Assembly: GCF_029891575.1 (NCBI RefSeq)
Contig: NZ_JARZHF010000009.1
Coordinates: 62,001 to 126,000 of the forward strand
DNA length: 64,000 bases
Reading direction: 5' to 3'
From: Salipaludibacillus daqingensis
Lineage (GTDB): Bacteria; Bacillota; Bacilli; Bacillales; Salisediminibacteriaceae
Each line of letters starts with the position of its first letter. Within the stretch, counting starts at the first letter, position 1. A program made the position numbers and the translations under genes. A model generated the notes under the pieces. It searched no databases. It was given only the letters and a program-made list of their open reading frames with translations, and was not told the origin of the DNA. Of this stretch, positions 26,510-34,751 are shown piece after piece.

Positions 26510-26538
26510 AAGATAATCATTATTTATAACTCTGTCAA
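26510..26538 (-). promoter_or_regulatory. Promoter of the MutS2-like gene leader
   Basis: Minus-strand TTGACA (26533-26538), 17 bases, TATCTT (26510-26515). The -35 is consensus. Confidence 0.6.
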
Positions 26539-26671
26539 TACCATTTTCAATTAACACTTCTAGGAGCTTGTTACGAAGAAAATTCTCGTAATTCACCATC
26601 AACTAATATAAACGATATTCTCTCTAACACGTTAAAATTAAAAGGTGGGCCGGATGGAAAGGAGCTCATTT

Positions 26672-27130
26672 ATGGAGCTAAATATCAATACGAAACGCTT
26701 GAAGTTAACTGCTTGTTCTGAACCTCTTCTTCCACTCATGAAGTTAGAACATTACGATCACTATCCCCATATCCTTTCCCATGTTGAGTTACTAAAAAAA
26801 GACCATACTTTTTTCGGATGGGGTCCATGGTTAATTCTGGACATGAATCAACTCCACATTGTTGGTGATATAGGGTTTAAAGGAAAACCTGATTCTGATC
26901 ATACTGTGGAAATTGGCTACGGAATATTACCATCCGAACAGTCTAAAGGATATGCAACAGAAGCATTACAAGGTTTAATTGATTGGGCATTTGAGCGCAA
27001 AAACGTCAAACGTATAACAGCAGTATGTCGACATGACAACGATGCTTCAATACGTGTATTAAATAAAGTAAACATGGTTCCAGTCAGGAAGGAACTGCAA
27101 ATGATATCTTGGGAGCGAAAAGCTCAGTGA
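26672..27130 (+). CDS. GNAT-family N-acetyltransferase (RimJ/RimL-like)
   Basis: A 152-aa acetyltransferase. It begins with LNINTKRLKLTACSEPLL, typical of the RimJ/RimL-type group. The acetyl-CoA loop is EIGYGILPSEQSKGYATEAL (about residues 83-102; Q/RxxGxA core), followed by VKRITAVCRHDNDASIRVLNKVNM. The substrate is unknown: a protein N-terminus or a small amine. ATG at 26672 has GGAAAGGAG 7 bases upstream; an upstream in-frame start would overlap that site. It is a single gene with a terminator. Confidence 0.9.
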   Translation: MELNINTKRLKLTACSEPLLPLMKLEHYDHYPHILSHVELLKKDHTFFGWGPWLILDMNQLHIVGDIGFKGKPDSDHTVEIGYGILPSEQSKGYATEALQGLIDWAFERKNVKRITAVCRHDNDASIRVLNKVNMVPVRKELQMISWERKAQ

Positions 27131-27198
27131 TAAAAATCTCTTTAAATACCTGTGGGTAATCTTAGAAATCCTTAAGTTGCAAGCAGGTAATAGAATAC

Positions 27199-27246
27199 AA
27201 AAAAGCGCGCTCATTTAGTTCATCCTAAAATGAGCGTGCTTTTAAT
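27199..27246 (+). terminator. Intrinsic terminator after the GNAT gene
   Basis: A long stem: AAAAAAGC plus GCTCATTTAG on the left (27199-27218), CTAAAATGAGC plus GCTTTT on the right (27225-27243), A and T tracts on the flanks. Confidence 0.85.
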
Positions 27247-27292
27247 ATTCAGGTATTTTCGCAAACTTAATTTTATTGTTCTTCTGAAGTGA

Positions 27293-27312
27293 AAAGCAAT
27301 CCCGATTGCTGT
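27293..27312 (-). terminator. Short terminator after arsD
   Basis: AGCAAT (27295-27300) and ATTGCT (27305-27310) with loop CCCG; the minus strand continues TTTTC. Short, so moderate confidence. Confidence 0.5.
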
Positions 27313-27351
27313 CCGCAAAAGCTTCTAACTGAAGCAAATTTTTAACAGGGC

Positions 27352-27723
27352 CTATTTTAATGTAATATTCAACTGCTTTTTTGGTTCTTTCCCCTGCATG
27401 TCTTTTGGATCAAAGCCAAACCACTCGGAAAACTCCCCAACGGTTGGATAACGTCCATAAAAGCTTAGTTCACCATTAACCACTACTGCCGGAAGTGCAT
27501 CTGGTCCATCAGATCCTAAAAGGTCATTTATTTGTTTATTATTTGCAAATTGATCTGGTTCTTGCCCCAAATTATATCGTTTCACATCATATCCTTTATT
27601 CACTAATTGATGATGAAGTCTAGAAATCCTAGTTAGTTCTGGATCAACACTCGGTCCACAGACACCTGTTGGGCAACATAATGCCGGATCAAATATTTCA
27701 ATTTTCGCACTCACATTAATCAT
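27352..27723 (-). CDS. arsD: ArsD arsenite metallochaperone
   Basis: A 123-aa thioredoxin-fold protein. FDPALCCPTGVCGPSVDPEL has Cys16, Cys17 and Cys22, matching the Cys12-Cys13-Cys18 As(III) site of E. coli ArsD. ArsD delivers As(III) to the ArsA ATPase and weakly represses the operon. It follows arsR by 12 bases. No arsA, arsB or acr3 gene follows; the next gene is murB behind its own terminator. So its usual partner is missing from this locus. Confidence 0.93.
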   Translation of the reverse strand: MINVSAKIEIFDPALCCPTGVCGPSVDPELTRISRLHHQLVNKGYDVKRYNLGQEPDQFANNKQINDLLGSDGPDALPAVVVNGELSFYGRYPTVGEFSEWFGFDPKDMQGKEPKKQLNITLK

Positions 27724-27735
27724 CCTTTTTTCGAT

Positions 27736-28098
27736 TTATTTTGTAAGAATTGTTGTACATAACACTCGCTTACCATTGGAATTAAGTGATTCAACTTCAT
27801 GTTTTAATGAAGGTAATTCCGCTAATATTGTTTTTAATAAAGGAAGATGTTGGTAATCTTCATTAAGTCGATAAAACTTCCATTGGCCTTGACTTCGTAT
27901 TTGAATAATAGACGCTTGTCGAAGTTTTTTTAGATGCTGACTAACGGCTGGCTGACTCATATCAAGTAAATCAATAATGTTACACACACATAGTTCCTCT
28001 TCAGACAAATACAACAGTATTTTCAATCGATTTTCGTCATTCATCATTTTAAAAAGTTGTGCCTGTTCTTCTAATGAAACGTTCTTCACTGATTCCAT
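27736..28098 (-). CDS. arsR: ArsR/SmtB-family arsenic-responsive repressor
   Basis: A 120-aa winged-helix repressor. The metal site ELCVCNI has Cys37 and Cys39 at the start of the DNA-binding region, the pattern of As(III)/Sb(III)-sensing ArsR proteins. The recognition helix is MSQPAVSQHLKKLRQASII. ATG at 28098 follows AGGAGGG; a TTG one codon earlier is possible. It forms a unit with arsD and presumably represses it, with derepression by arsenite. An AT-rich inverted repeat lies upstream. Confidence 0.93.
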   Translation of the reverse strand: MESVKNVSLEEQAQLFKMMNDENRLKILLYLSEEELCVCNIIDLLDMSQPAVSQHLKKLRQASIIQIRSQGQWKFYRLNEDYQHLPLLKTILAELPSLKHEVESLNSNGKRVLCTTILTK

Positions 28099-28131
28099 CA
28101 ATACACCCTCCTTATTTAAATGTTATCGCTC

Positions 28132-28153
28132 TATATAATAAAGTTTTTATATA
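28132..28153. promoter_or_regulatory. Candidate ArsR operator
   Basis: TATATAA (28132-28138) and TTATATA (28147-28153), an inverted repeat with an 8-base spacer, lies about 35 bases upstream of arsR. The AT-rich imperfect dyad is typical of ArsR-family operators. Confidence 0.45.
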
Positions 28154-28279
28154 ATCGTTTATTTATATTTTAACAGGTTAACCCTATTCAATCAAACGAA
28201 CATCTGAACGTTTCGTTACAAAATTAGCTCATTTTTAAAGTATTCCTCTAATTTTCACAAACCAAGGCGAATAAATGAA

Positions 28280-28308
28280 AAGCTGGTTCTTTATAAAAGA
28301 ACCAGCTT
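28280..28308 (-). terminator. Intrinsic terminator after murB
   Basis: AAGCTGGTTCTTT (28280-28292) pairs with AAAGAACCAGCTT (28296-28308). Both sides are AT-rich. Confidence 0.85.
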
Positions 28309-28322
28309 ATTTATATCCGGGT

Positions 28323-29240
28323 TTAATCTAAATCTTCACCAACAATCTTTGCTTCTAATTCTAGCTCTATACCAAATGTTTCTTTCACAGTTTTACGAAC
28401 CATTTCAATTGTATTAATATAATCTGTTGCAGTCGCACCATTTTTATTAACAATAAAACCAGCGTGTTTTGTCGATACCTCTGCTCCACCAACACCTTTT
28501 CCTTGCAAACCGCTATCTTGAATCAACTTTCCCGCAAAATACCCAGGTGGCCGTTTGAATACACTACCTACTGATGGAAATTCTAATGGTTGTTTCGATT
28601 CTCTTTGGAATGTAAGATCATCCATTTTGTCTTTTATTTCTGCTTCGCTCCCTGGAGCAAGGTTAAAGACGGCTTCTAAAACGATCATATTCCTTTTTCC
28701 TATAATGCTTGATCTGTAGCTAAGTTGTAGCTCTTCTTTCGTTAACTTGAGAATATCCCCTTGCTCATCCACTACTTTCACATGGTCAATCACATCTTTT
28801 ACTTCTCCACCATATGCCCCCGCATTCATAACCATCGCGCCACCAACAGATCCAGGGATACCACAGGCAAATTCCAAACCAGTTAAGTGATGCTGCAATG
28901 CTACTTGAGAGGCATCTTTGATATTTGCTCCACCTTGAGCGACAAGTTGATTACCTATTACTGATATGGAGGACAGGTGTTCCATGTGCATCACTAACCC
29001 TCGGATGCCACCGTCTCGAACAATCATATTCGACCCATTACCTAGCAACATAAAAGGAATCATTTCTTCTTTTTTCAAGCGAACAATTTCTGCTACTTGT
29101 TCATAAGTGTTAGGCAAAACAAAGAAATCAGCCTTTCCACCAAATTTCGTTAACGTGTGCTCACTCATCGGTTCATTCTTATAAACGGAATGACTACCAG
29201 ATATTAGTGTGAGCTTTTCATATATATCTTTAATATTCAT
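28323..29240 (-). CDS. murB: UDP-N-acetylenolpyruvoylglucosamine reductase MurB
   Basis: Reduces UDP-GlcNAc-enolpyruvate to UDP-MurNAc with FAD and NADPH, the second committed step of peptidoglycan precursor synthesis. The 305-aa protein is the shorter type II MurB. FAD-binding segments are [24 protein letters not shown] and [28 protein letters not shown] and [24 protein letters not shown]-type elements include the catalytic Ser in GSVFK. It is a single gene, unlike the murG-murB-divIB order of B. subtilis; many bacilli carry such a separate copy. Confidence 0.95.
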   Translation of the reverse strand: [305 protein letters not shown]

Positions 29241-29531
29241 TGTATTTCCCTCTTTTACTTTTGGCTTTGTTCATCAAATGCTTCATTTAATCAATAATTA
29301 TGGATTGAACATACACATTAATGCCATTTATTTTTATTCGCTATGTTAAAAGTAAATGTTGATTTTAGAAAGTCCTCTAGACTCAAATAAAAACAAGAAT
29401 TAGTTATCAAAAAATCATCCTCATTCTTCATTATAAAGGGATTAAGGTTAAATGTGAATAGAATGAAAGGCACGATAAATCGTTTTTTAAAACATACTGG
29501 TACTACTTTATTCTTTTTATCTTTGATCAGG
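29241..29531. other. AT-rich gap upstream of the mgtE promoter
   Basis: About 290 bases between murB and the mgtE promoter. Only AT-rich sequence is seen; the murB promoter must lie at its left edge, but no clear match was found. Confidence 0.4.
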
Positions 29532-29561
29532 TTGACATCCTCTTCTTTTAACGTTTATAAT
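29532..29561 (+). promoter_or_regulatory. mgtE leader promoter
   Basis: Consensus TTGACA (29532-29537), 18 bases, consensus TATAAT (29556-29561). Confidence 0.8.
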
Positions 29562-29581
29562 TCACCTGTTAGAAAAAATAT

Positions 29582-29741
29582 CATTCCTCGTTAGGTGAGG
29601 CTCCTGTGCTGGAGATATGCTGCTGCCCAAAAACGTCCAAAGACGCCAATGGGTCAACAGAAACCATCGACATAAGGTGGTTTTTAACGTAGCTGGAATT
29701 TTTCCTATGCCGCACAGTGCTAAAGCTCTACGAATGGAGGG
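29582..29741 (+). ncRNA. M-box (ykoK) Mg2+ riboswitch
   Basis: Conserved M-box segments appear in order: TTAGGTGAGGCTCCT, GGAGATATGCTGCTGCCC, CCAAAGACGCCAATGGGTCA, CAGAAACCATCGACATAAGG, AGCTGGAA, CAGTGCTAAAGCTCTACG. This is nearly the full Rfam-type M-box core as known upstream of Bacillus mgtE. Mg2+ binding favours the terminator that follows. Confidence 0.97.
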
Positions 29742-29784
29742 CGACATGATGACTCAATCATCATGGCTTGTTTAACTTTGGCTT

Positions 29785-29822
29785 AAACACCTTCATTCGA
29801 TATGAAGGTGTTTTATTTTTCC
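29785..29822 (+). terminator. M-box expression-platform terminator
   Basis: AAACACCTTCAT (29785-29796) and ATGAAGGTGTTT (29802-29813), 12 bp, followed by TATTTTTCC. Confidence 0.92.
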
Positions 29823-29907
29823 CCTAATTAGCTTGAGAATCATCCATTTCATTTTTCAAAAAATAAGTGGTCCTACTATTTTAAGCATTCAAAATTTACC
29901 GAAAGGA

Positions 29908-30020
29908 GTGATGTGGAATGGACTCGGTACCTGATCCCAGTTGTAATATTATAAAAACAAACCGAATACTAAAGGGACTCCATTACGAGCACATCACACC
30001 TCTGAGAGATTGGTGTCCCT
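29908..30020 (+). promoter_or_regulatory. Second structured leader element between M-box and mgtE
   Basis: GTGATGTG (29908-29915), at the ribosome binding site of the small ORF, is perfectly complementary to CACATCAC (29990-29997). AGGGAC (29973-29978) pairs with GTCCCT (30015-30020), just before the mgtE ribosome binding site. These pairings could link translation of the small ORF to access to the mgtE start. Confidence 0.5.
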
Positions 30021-30022
30021 AA
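29918..30022 (+). CDS. 34-codon leader ORF upstream of mgtE
   Basis: Encodes a 34-aa peptide starting MDSVPDPSCNIIKTNR. AAAGGAG lies 9 bases before the ATG. Its stop codon (30020-30022) directly precedes the mgtE ribosome binding site AAAGGAGG (30025-30032), so coupling is possible. The acidic and proline-rich start resembles enterobacterial MgtL (MDPDPTP), which destabilises ribosomes at low Mg2+. It is not a known annotated protein. An alternative ATG at 29911 is too close to the ribosome binding site. Confidence 0.5.
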   Translation: MDSVPDPSCNIIKTNRILKGLHYEHITPLRDWCP

Positions 30023-30041
30023 ATAAAGGAGGCCATTCGAA

Positions 30042-31403
30042 ATGGTGAAATTAACCGAACAAAATCGTGAAGAGTATGCTCAGTCCATTTTGCATGCCAT
30101 AGATGAAAGTCATATCCAACAGTTCAGACAGTTATTTTTCGAACTTCATCCGCAAGACCAAGTTGATGTCTATCTGTCTATGAACAAACCTCAAAGAAAA
30201 AATATCTATGAATTCCTTTCTCCAGATGAATTTGCTGAGATTTTCGAAGAGTTAGAACTAGATGATCAAAAGAAATTCATTCAAGAACTTGATGAACATT
30301 ACGCTCAAGATGTCATTTCTCATATGTCTACGGACGATGCCGCTGATTTTTTAGCTGAGATTCAAGAAGCAAAAGCATTTGCAATCATCGACGGATTAGA
30401 AGCAGAAGATGCGAAAGACATTAAAGAACTACTCAGTTACGAAGATGAAACTGCCGGATCAATTATGACTAAAGACTTTGTTAACCTTCACGCTTCTTCT
30501 ACGATTCGTGATGTTATCAAACTGCTGCGACACGAAGGTCCCGACGCAGAAACGATCTATTATTTATATGTTGTGAATGAAAAAGAAGAGTTGGTCGGTG
30601 TGGTATCATTACGCGACTTAATTACATCAGAACCTGATGCATTGGTAGAAGAAGTGATGAGTACTCGTGTAGTGTCAGTTAAAGTCAACGAAGACCAAGA
30701 AGATGTCGCTAGCTTATTTAAAAAATATGATTTCCTTGCCGTACCAGTTGTAACAGAACACAAAAAGCTAGTAGGGATCATCACTGTTGATGATATTCTT
30801 GACGTAATGGAAGAAGAAGCTTCAGAGGATTTAGATGAGTTTGCTGCCTCTCGTGGTGCAACTGATTTAACGATCACTCCATTTACAGCTGCAAAAAAAC
30901 GAGCTCCGTGGATTATTTTATTAATGTTCTTTGGTATGATATCAGCAAATATTATCGCTCAATTTGAAGCAACTCTAGAAGCTGTTGTCCTTTTAGCTGG
31001 GTTTATTCCTTTAATCATGGGTTCAGCTGGTAATGCTGGTACACAGTCACTAGCCGTAGCTGTTCGTTCTCTTGCACTTGGAAATTTAGAGAAAAAAGGG
31101 CTTGGAAAAATGATTTTTCGAGAATTTAGTACCGGCGTGTTATTAGGATTAACTTGTGCGGCTGTTTTACTTATTATAATTCCTTTCATTCATGAAAGTT
31201 ATTTATTAGCATTTATCGTCGGTGTATCCATCTTCTTATCTTTAAGTGTGGCGACAGTGATTGGAACGATCGTTCCACTAATTATAAATAAATTAAAATT
31301 AGACCCTGCCATAGCCTCTGGCCCATTCATTACGACAGTTAATGACATAGTTGGATTAATGATTTATTTCACCGTTGCAACTGCTTTACTCGCATACCTT
31401 TAA
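30042..31403 (+). CDS. mgtE: Mg2+ transporter MgtE
   Basis: A 453-aa Mg2+ channel/transporter. The N-terminal acidic superhelical domain (about residues 1-130) contains LSPDEFAEIFEELELDDQKKF. Two CBS domains (about 135-255) sense cytosolic Mg2+: SIMTKDFVNLHASSTIRDV and EVMSTRVVSVKVNEDQED. Five membrane helices (about 285-453) include the pore signature GSAGNAGTQSLAVAVRSLALG and a C-terminal GPFITTVNDIVGL. Length and order are standard. Transcription is controlled by the M-box upstream, so it is expressed when Mg2+ is low. It is a single gene. Confidence 0.97.
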   Translation: MVKLTEQNREEYAQSILHAIDESHIQQFRQLFFELHPQDQVDVYLSMNKPQRKNIYEFLSPDEFAEIFEELELDDQKKFIQELDEHYAQDVISHMSTDDAADFLAEIQEAKAFAIIDGLEAEDAKDIKELLSYEDETAGSIMTKDFVNLHASSTIRDVIKLLRHEGPDAETIYYLYVVNEKEELVGVVSLRDLITSEPDALVEEVMSTRVVSVKVNEDQEDVASLFKKYDFLAVPVVTEHKKLVGIITVDDILDVMEEEASEDLDEFAASRGATDLTITPFTAAKKRAPWIILLMFFGMISANIIAQFEATLEAVVLLAGFIPLIMGSAGNAGTQSLAVAVRSLALGNLEKKGLGKMIFREFSTGVLLGLTCAAVLLIIIPFIHESYLLAFIVGVSIFLSLSVATVIGTIVPLIINKLKLDPAIASGPFITTVNDIVGLMIYFTVATALLAYL

Positions 31404-31419
31404 TCATGGTTGATTACGA

Positions 31420-31540
31420 TGAAGTGCGTTATAGGACGGTGGAAGTTCATTATAGATGTGTGAAAGTGCATTATAGATGCTCGAAAGTACATTATAGATG
31501 TGTGAAAGTGCATTATAGACTCCCGAAAGTGCATTATAAC
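31420..31540. repeat. 21-bp tandem repeat array (about six copies)
   Basis: Units of 21 bases with core GAAAGTGCATTATAGATGTGT repeat with substitutions between mgtE and its terminator. One frame reads through as a seven-residue repeat (KVHYRCV-like), but there is no ribosome binding site or known domain, so it is treated as non-coding. Confidence 0.85.
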
Positions 31541-31555
31541 AATATTCGACAAAAT

Positions 31556-31590
31556 CCCCGGCACCTATTTCCAGCGCCGGGGGTTGTTCT
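31556..31590. terminator. GC-rich terminator between convergent mgtE and RND genes
   Basis: CCCCGGC and GCCGGGG flank a loop of about 12 bases, followed by GTTGTTCT. It is the most GC-rich hairpin in this region. Confidence 0.75.
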
Positions 31591-31598
31591 AGATGCTT

Positions 31599-34500
31599 TT
31601 ATTTTCCAAACTTCGTAGCAAATGCCGTATAAGCGGCTGGCACGATGATGACAGTTAGCATTGCCGAGAATAACAAACCAGAAATAATCGAAATCGCAAG
31701 TGGGACAAATAGAACATCTCCACTTAATGCAACAGGAGTTAATGCACCGATAGCTGTAAATGCTGTTAATAAAATCGGTCTTAATCTCACTCGACCTGCT
31801 TCAATAACAGAATTCTCAATCGACATTCCTTCCGCTCTACGTTGCTTAATAAATTCAAGTAAAACAATGGAGTTTCTCACAACAATCCCTGCTAGAGAAA
31901 CAATGCCCATCAAGGCCATGAATCCTAACCCTGTCTGTGTTAAAAATAATCCAATTACGGCACCAGCTCCGGCAATATGAACGGTACTCATGATCAACAA
32001 CGGCATCGTTAATGAGTTAAATTGAATCGCCATCACGATGTAAATAAGGAATAACACGACTAGAAATAGAGTAGCTAATTCAAGAATGAAGTCGGTTCTT
32101 GCTTCTGTTTCTCCTCCGAGACTTACCGTGTAATCACTGCTTACAGATGCTCGGACATCATCGGTTATTTCTTCAATCTCATCTTCTAATACACTATCGC
32201 TATCATTTGCAGGGAAAACTCTGACAGTGATCGTTCGCTCTCCATTTTCACGAATAACTTGAGGAATTTCTTGCCCTTCTGATGATTCAAGAAGCGTGTC
32301 TAGTTCAATCAATTCAGGCGGACCACCCTCTCCACCACCAGCTTGACTTGGAATCACCATTTCTGATAAATCTAACTCTCCATTTCCTTCCACTCGGTCT
32401 AATGTCAATTGAAGGTTAATGGCATCTTGAGCTGTTCGGAATGTCAGTAATGGAATACCGTCTGTCCTTAAACCAATTTGTTCACTCACTTGGTTTAGTG
32501 TGATGCCGTTTTCCTCTAATTCCTCTCGAACAGGTTCATAAACAACAACTGGTCGAAGAGGACCCATATCATCTAGAACCGTTCCGCTTTCAGGTAGTTC
32601 AGCAATTCGATCCTGTAACTCATTGCTCAGATCTATTAACGTCTCTACTTCAGGCCCTTGCAATTTAATTGCAATCGGCGCCCCAACAGGAGGGCCAGAT
32701 TCAATGGTCGTCAATTCAATCTCTGCCTCTGGAAATTCTTCTTGTAAAGGCTCTGTCCACCTTGAAATCGTTTCTACCGCAGACTGTTCTTCTCGATCAA
32801 CTCTTAACAGTAAATTACCTGTCTCTTCTCCACTATTAGATATACCTTCACCGAATAATGGAGGTAACCCTTCCCCCGCGTAAATCGCTGTTTCGAAAAC
32901 AAATTCATCTTCTTCTAAAATAAATGATCTCATGTCTTCTAAAGTAGCTTCCGTGTCTTCAATCGTTGTCCCAGCAGGCATTCGTACGTCAACAGTTACT
33001 TCTTGTCTGTCTGTTGATGGGAAAAATTCCACTGGTATAAACGGAATGAGCGCATAAAAACTAGTCGTAATAACAAAACCGATAATCGCCACTTTCCAAG
33101 GATGACGAACAACTCTCTTTAGAATAGAATCACTATACCAATTGGCTAACGAATCTAATTGTTTACCTAAAAGACCATCCTTTTGAGCCCTTCGAGTATT
33201 CTTCTTTTTTCGAAGCAATTTCTTCTGTCGCCATACTAAGAAAATTGGAACAAATGTTAGTGCGACAACGGTCGAGGCTAGAATCGTCGCAATTAACACC
33301 GTTGGTAATGCACTAATAAAGTCACCACTACCGCCAGAAATAAATACGAGTGGTAAAAAAGTAAATACGATCGTTAATGTTGACGTAATGATCGATACAC
33401 GAACTTCTTTACTACCTGCAAGCGCCCCTTTTAAAGGGGATAATCCTTCACGATATTTATTGCGAATATTATCTCCAACAACAATCGCATCGTCGACTAA
33501 TATCCCTAATGCAATAATCATTCCAATAATGGAGATTTGGTTCAAATCCACATTAAAAAATGGAAGAGGGATAAGACCAATTAATACAGATGTAGGAATC
33601 GCTAACGCCACGATAATCGCAGAGGACAAGTTAAGTCCAAGCAGTGTAACTACTACAACAGATAGTGCTGCCAACGCAAAAGATAACGTTAAATCGCCAA
33701 ATATTTCATCTACAATTGTTTTTTGTGTGTAAAACAATTCAAAAGACATTTCTTCCGGAACATCTTCCGCCAAAGTCATGATTCGTTCGTCCACCTCATC
33801 ATGAAGTTGAGGGATATTCACACCACTACTAGGAATGATCGTAAATGATATCCCAGGCTTATCTTCAAATGAAATCAAGTTATCAGGAGTTTCATTCATC
33901 CTTCCAACGTCGGCAATATCTTCGAGGTAAACTGGATCATCATCAAAATCAAGACCAATAAAAATCGAACCAATCTCCCCTTCTTCTTCAAGAGTAGATA
34001 AAGCTAATTGGACATTTTGATTATCCATTTGCTGAACTCCTAATGGTTGTGTATTCAACTCTTGATCGACGCCTTCAATCACATCTGGAATTTGCAATCC
34101 TCTTGAAAACAATTCATCCGAGTCAACATCAATTTGAAAGTGTTGATCTGGAAAACCTTTAACGATTGTTCCATCCACTCCTGGAATAGACTCTACTTCC
34201 CCTTGCCAGTCGTGAACCAAATCTTTTAATTCGTATAACTCTTCTCTATCTTCATTTAAAATATGATAACTAGATAAAGCACCTAATCCCGCAGCCTGAG
34301 TGAAGTCAGGGGTTATCGCCTGTTCTGGAAGTTCACTTTCAGCTCTGGAAATAGCTTGCTGAATATCAGTAAAAACGTCATTTTTATCTGCACTATCATC
34401 GATTTCAATAACGATGTTGGAAAAACCCGATGTAGAAACCGAGTTCATATCACTTATACCGTCAATATTTTCGATTGCATTTTCTAATGGAATCGTCACT

Positions 34501-34679
34501 TGTTGCTCCACTTCTTCTGGAGTTCCTCCTGGATAAGCGGTTGAAACGGTTCCGATATCAAACGAAAATTCTGGTATTTCACGTTGTGGAAGTTGAAAGA
34601 GAGTTAAAATCCCTACGACCACCAAAATAAGCACAAACATCATTGTAATTTTAGGACTCTTTATAACTGCTTGAAACAT
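31599..34679 (-). CDS. RND-family efflux transporter (SwrC/AcrB-like)
   Basis: A 1026-aa RND permease, a proton-driven exporter. Two repeated halves each have a TM1-loop-TM2-6 layout: MFQAVIKSPKITMMFVLILVV at the start, AYPGGTPEEVEQQVTIPLENAI in the first porter loop, and the proton-relay helix GILVDDAIVVGDNIRNK (TM4, paired Asp). The second half shows TQTGLGFMALMGIVSLAGIVVRNSIVLLEF. It is closest to B. subtilis SwrC (YerP), which exports surfactin and other lipophilic agents. No adaptor gene accompanies it. It lies 72 bases downstream of the TetR gene, same strand, with a likely operator between them. Confidence 0.93.
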   Translation of the reverse strand: MFQAVIKSPKITMMFVLILVVVGILTLFQLPQREIPEFSFDIGTVSTAYPGGTPEEVEQQVTIPLENAIENIDGISDMNSVSTSGFSNIVIEIDDSADKNDVFTDIQQAISRAESELPEQAITPDFTQAAGLGALSSYHILNEDREELYELKDLVHDWQGEVESIPGVDGTIVKGFPDQHFQIDVDSDELFSRGLQIPDVIEGVDQELNTQPLGVQQMDNQNVQLALSTLEEEGEIGSIFIGLDFDDDPVYLEDIADVGRMNETPDNLISFEDKPGISFTIIPSSGVNIPQLHDEVDERIMTLAEDVPEEMSFELFYTQKTIVDEIFGDLTLSFALAALSVVVVTLLGLNLSSAIIVALAIPTSVLIGLIPLPFFNVDLNQISIIGMIIALGILVDDAIVVGDNIRNKYREGLSPLKGALAGSKEVRVSIITSTLTIVFTFLPLVFISGGSGDFISALPTVLIATILASTVVALTFVPIFLVWRQKKLLRKKKNTRRAQKDGLLGKQLDSLANWYSDSILKRVVRHPWKVAIIGFVITTSFYALIPFIPVEFFPSTDRQEVTVDVRMPAGTTIEDTEATLEDMRSFILEEDEFVFETAIYAGEGLPPLFGEGISNSGEETGNLLLRVDREEQSAVETISRWTEPLQEEFPEAEIELTTIESGPPVGAPIAIKLQGPEVETLIDLSNELQDRIAELPESGTVLDDMGPLRPVVVYEPVREELEENGITLNQVSEQIGLRTDGIPLLTFRTAQDAINLQLTLDRVEGNGELDLSEMVIPSQAGGGEGGPPELIELDTLLESSEGQEIPQVIRENGERTITVRVFPANDSDSVLEDEIEEITDDVRASVSSDYTVSLGGETEARTDFILELATLFLVVLFLIYIVMAIQFNSLTMPLLIMSTVHIAGAGAVIGLFLTQTGLGFMALMGIVSLAGIVVRNSIVLLEFIKQRRAEGMSIENSVIEAGRVRLRPILLTAFTAIGALTPVALSGDVLFVPLAISIISGLLFSAMLTVIIVPAAYTAFATKFGK

Positions 34680-34720
34680 GTTGGCTTCCTCCTACCTTAT
34701 CTGCATAATGAGAAAATAGT

Positions 34721-34734
34721 TGACAGTTGTGTCA
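34721..34734. promoter_or_regulatory. Candidate TetR operator in front of the RND gene
   Basis: TGACA and TGTCA flank GTTG, a perfect five-base dyad in the short gap between the regulator and the pump, about 40 bases before the pump start. Confidence 0.45.
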
Positions 34735-34751
34735 TTTTGTATCAAAAAAAA

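Noticed and set aside
29562-29747. 61-codon frame antisense to the M-box
   Set aside because: It falls entirely on the riboswitch aptamer, whose RNA conservation explains the sequence.
31406-31618. 70-codon frame with a seven-residue repeat after mgtE
   Set aside because: The repeat is a by-product of the 21-bp tandem DNA repeat; no ribosome binding site and it runs into the terminator.
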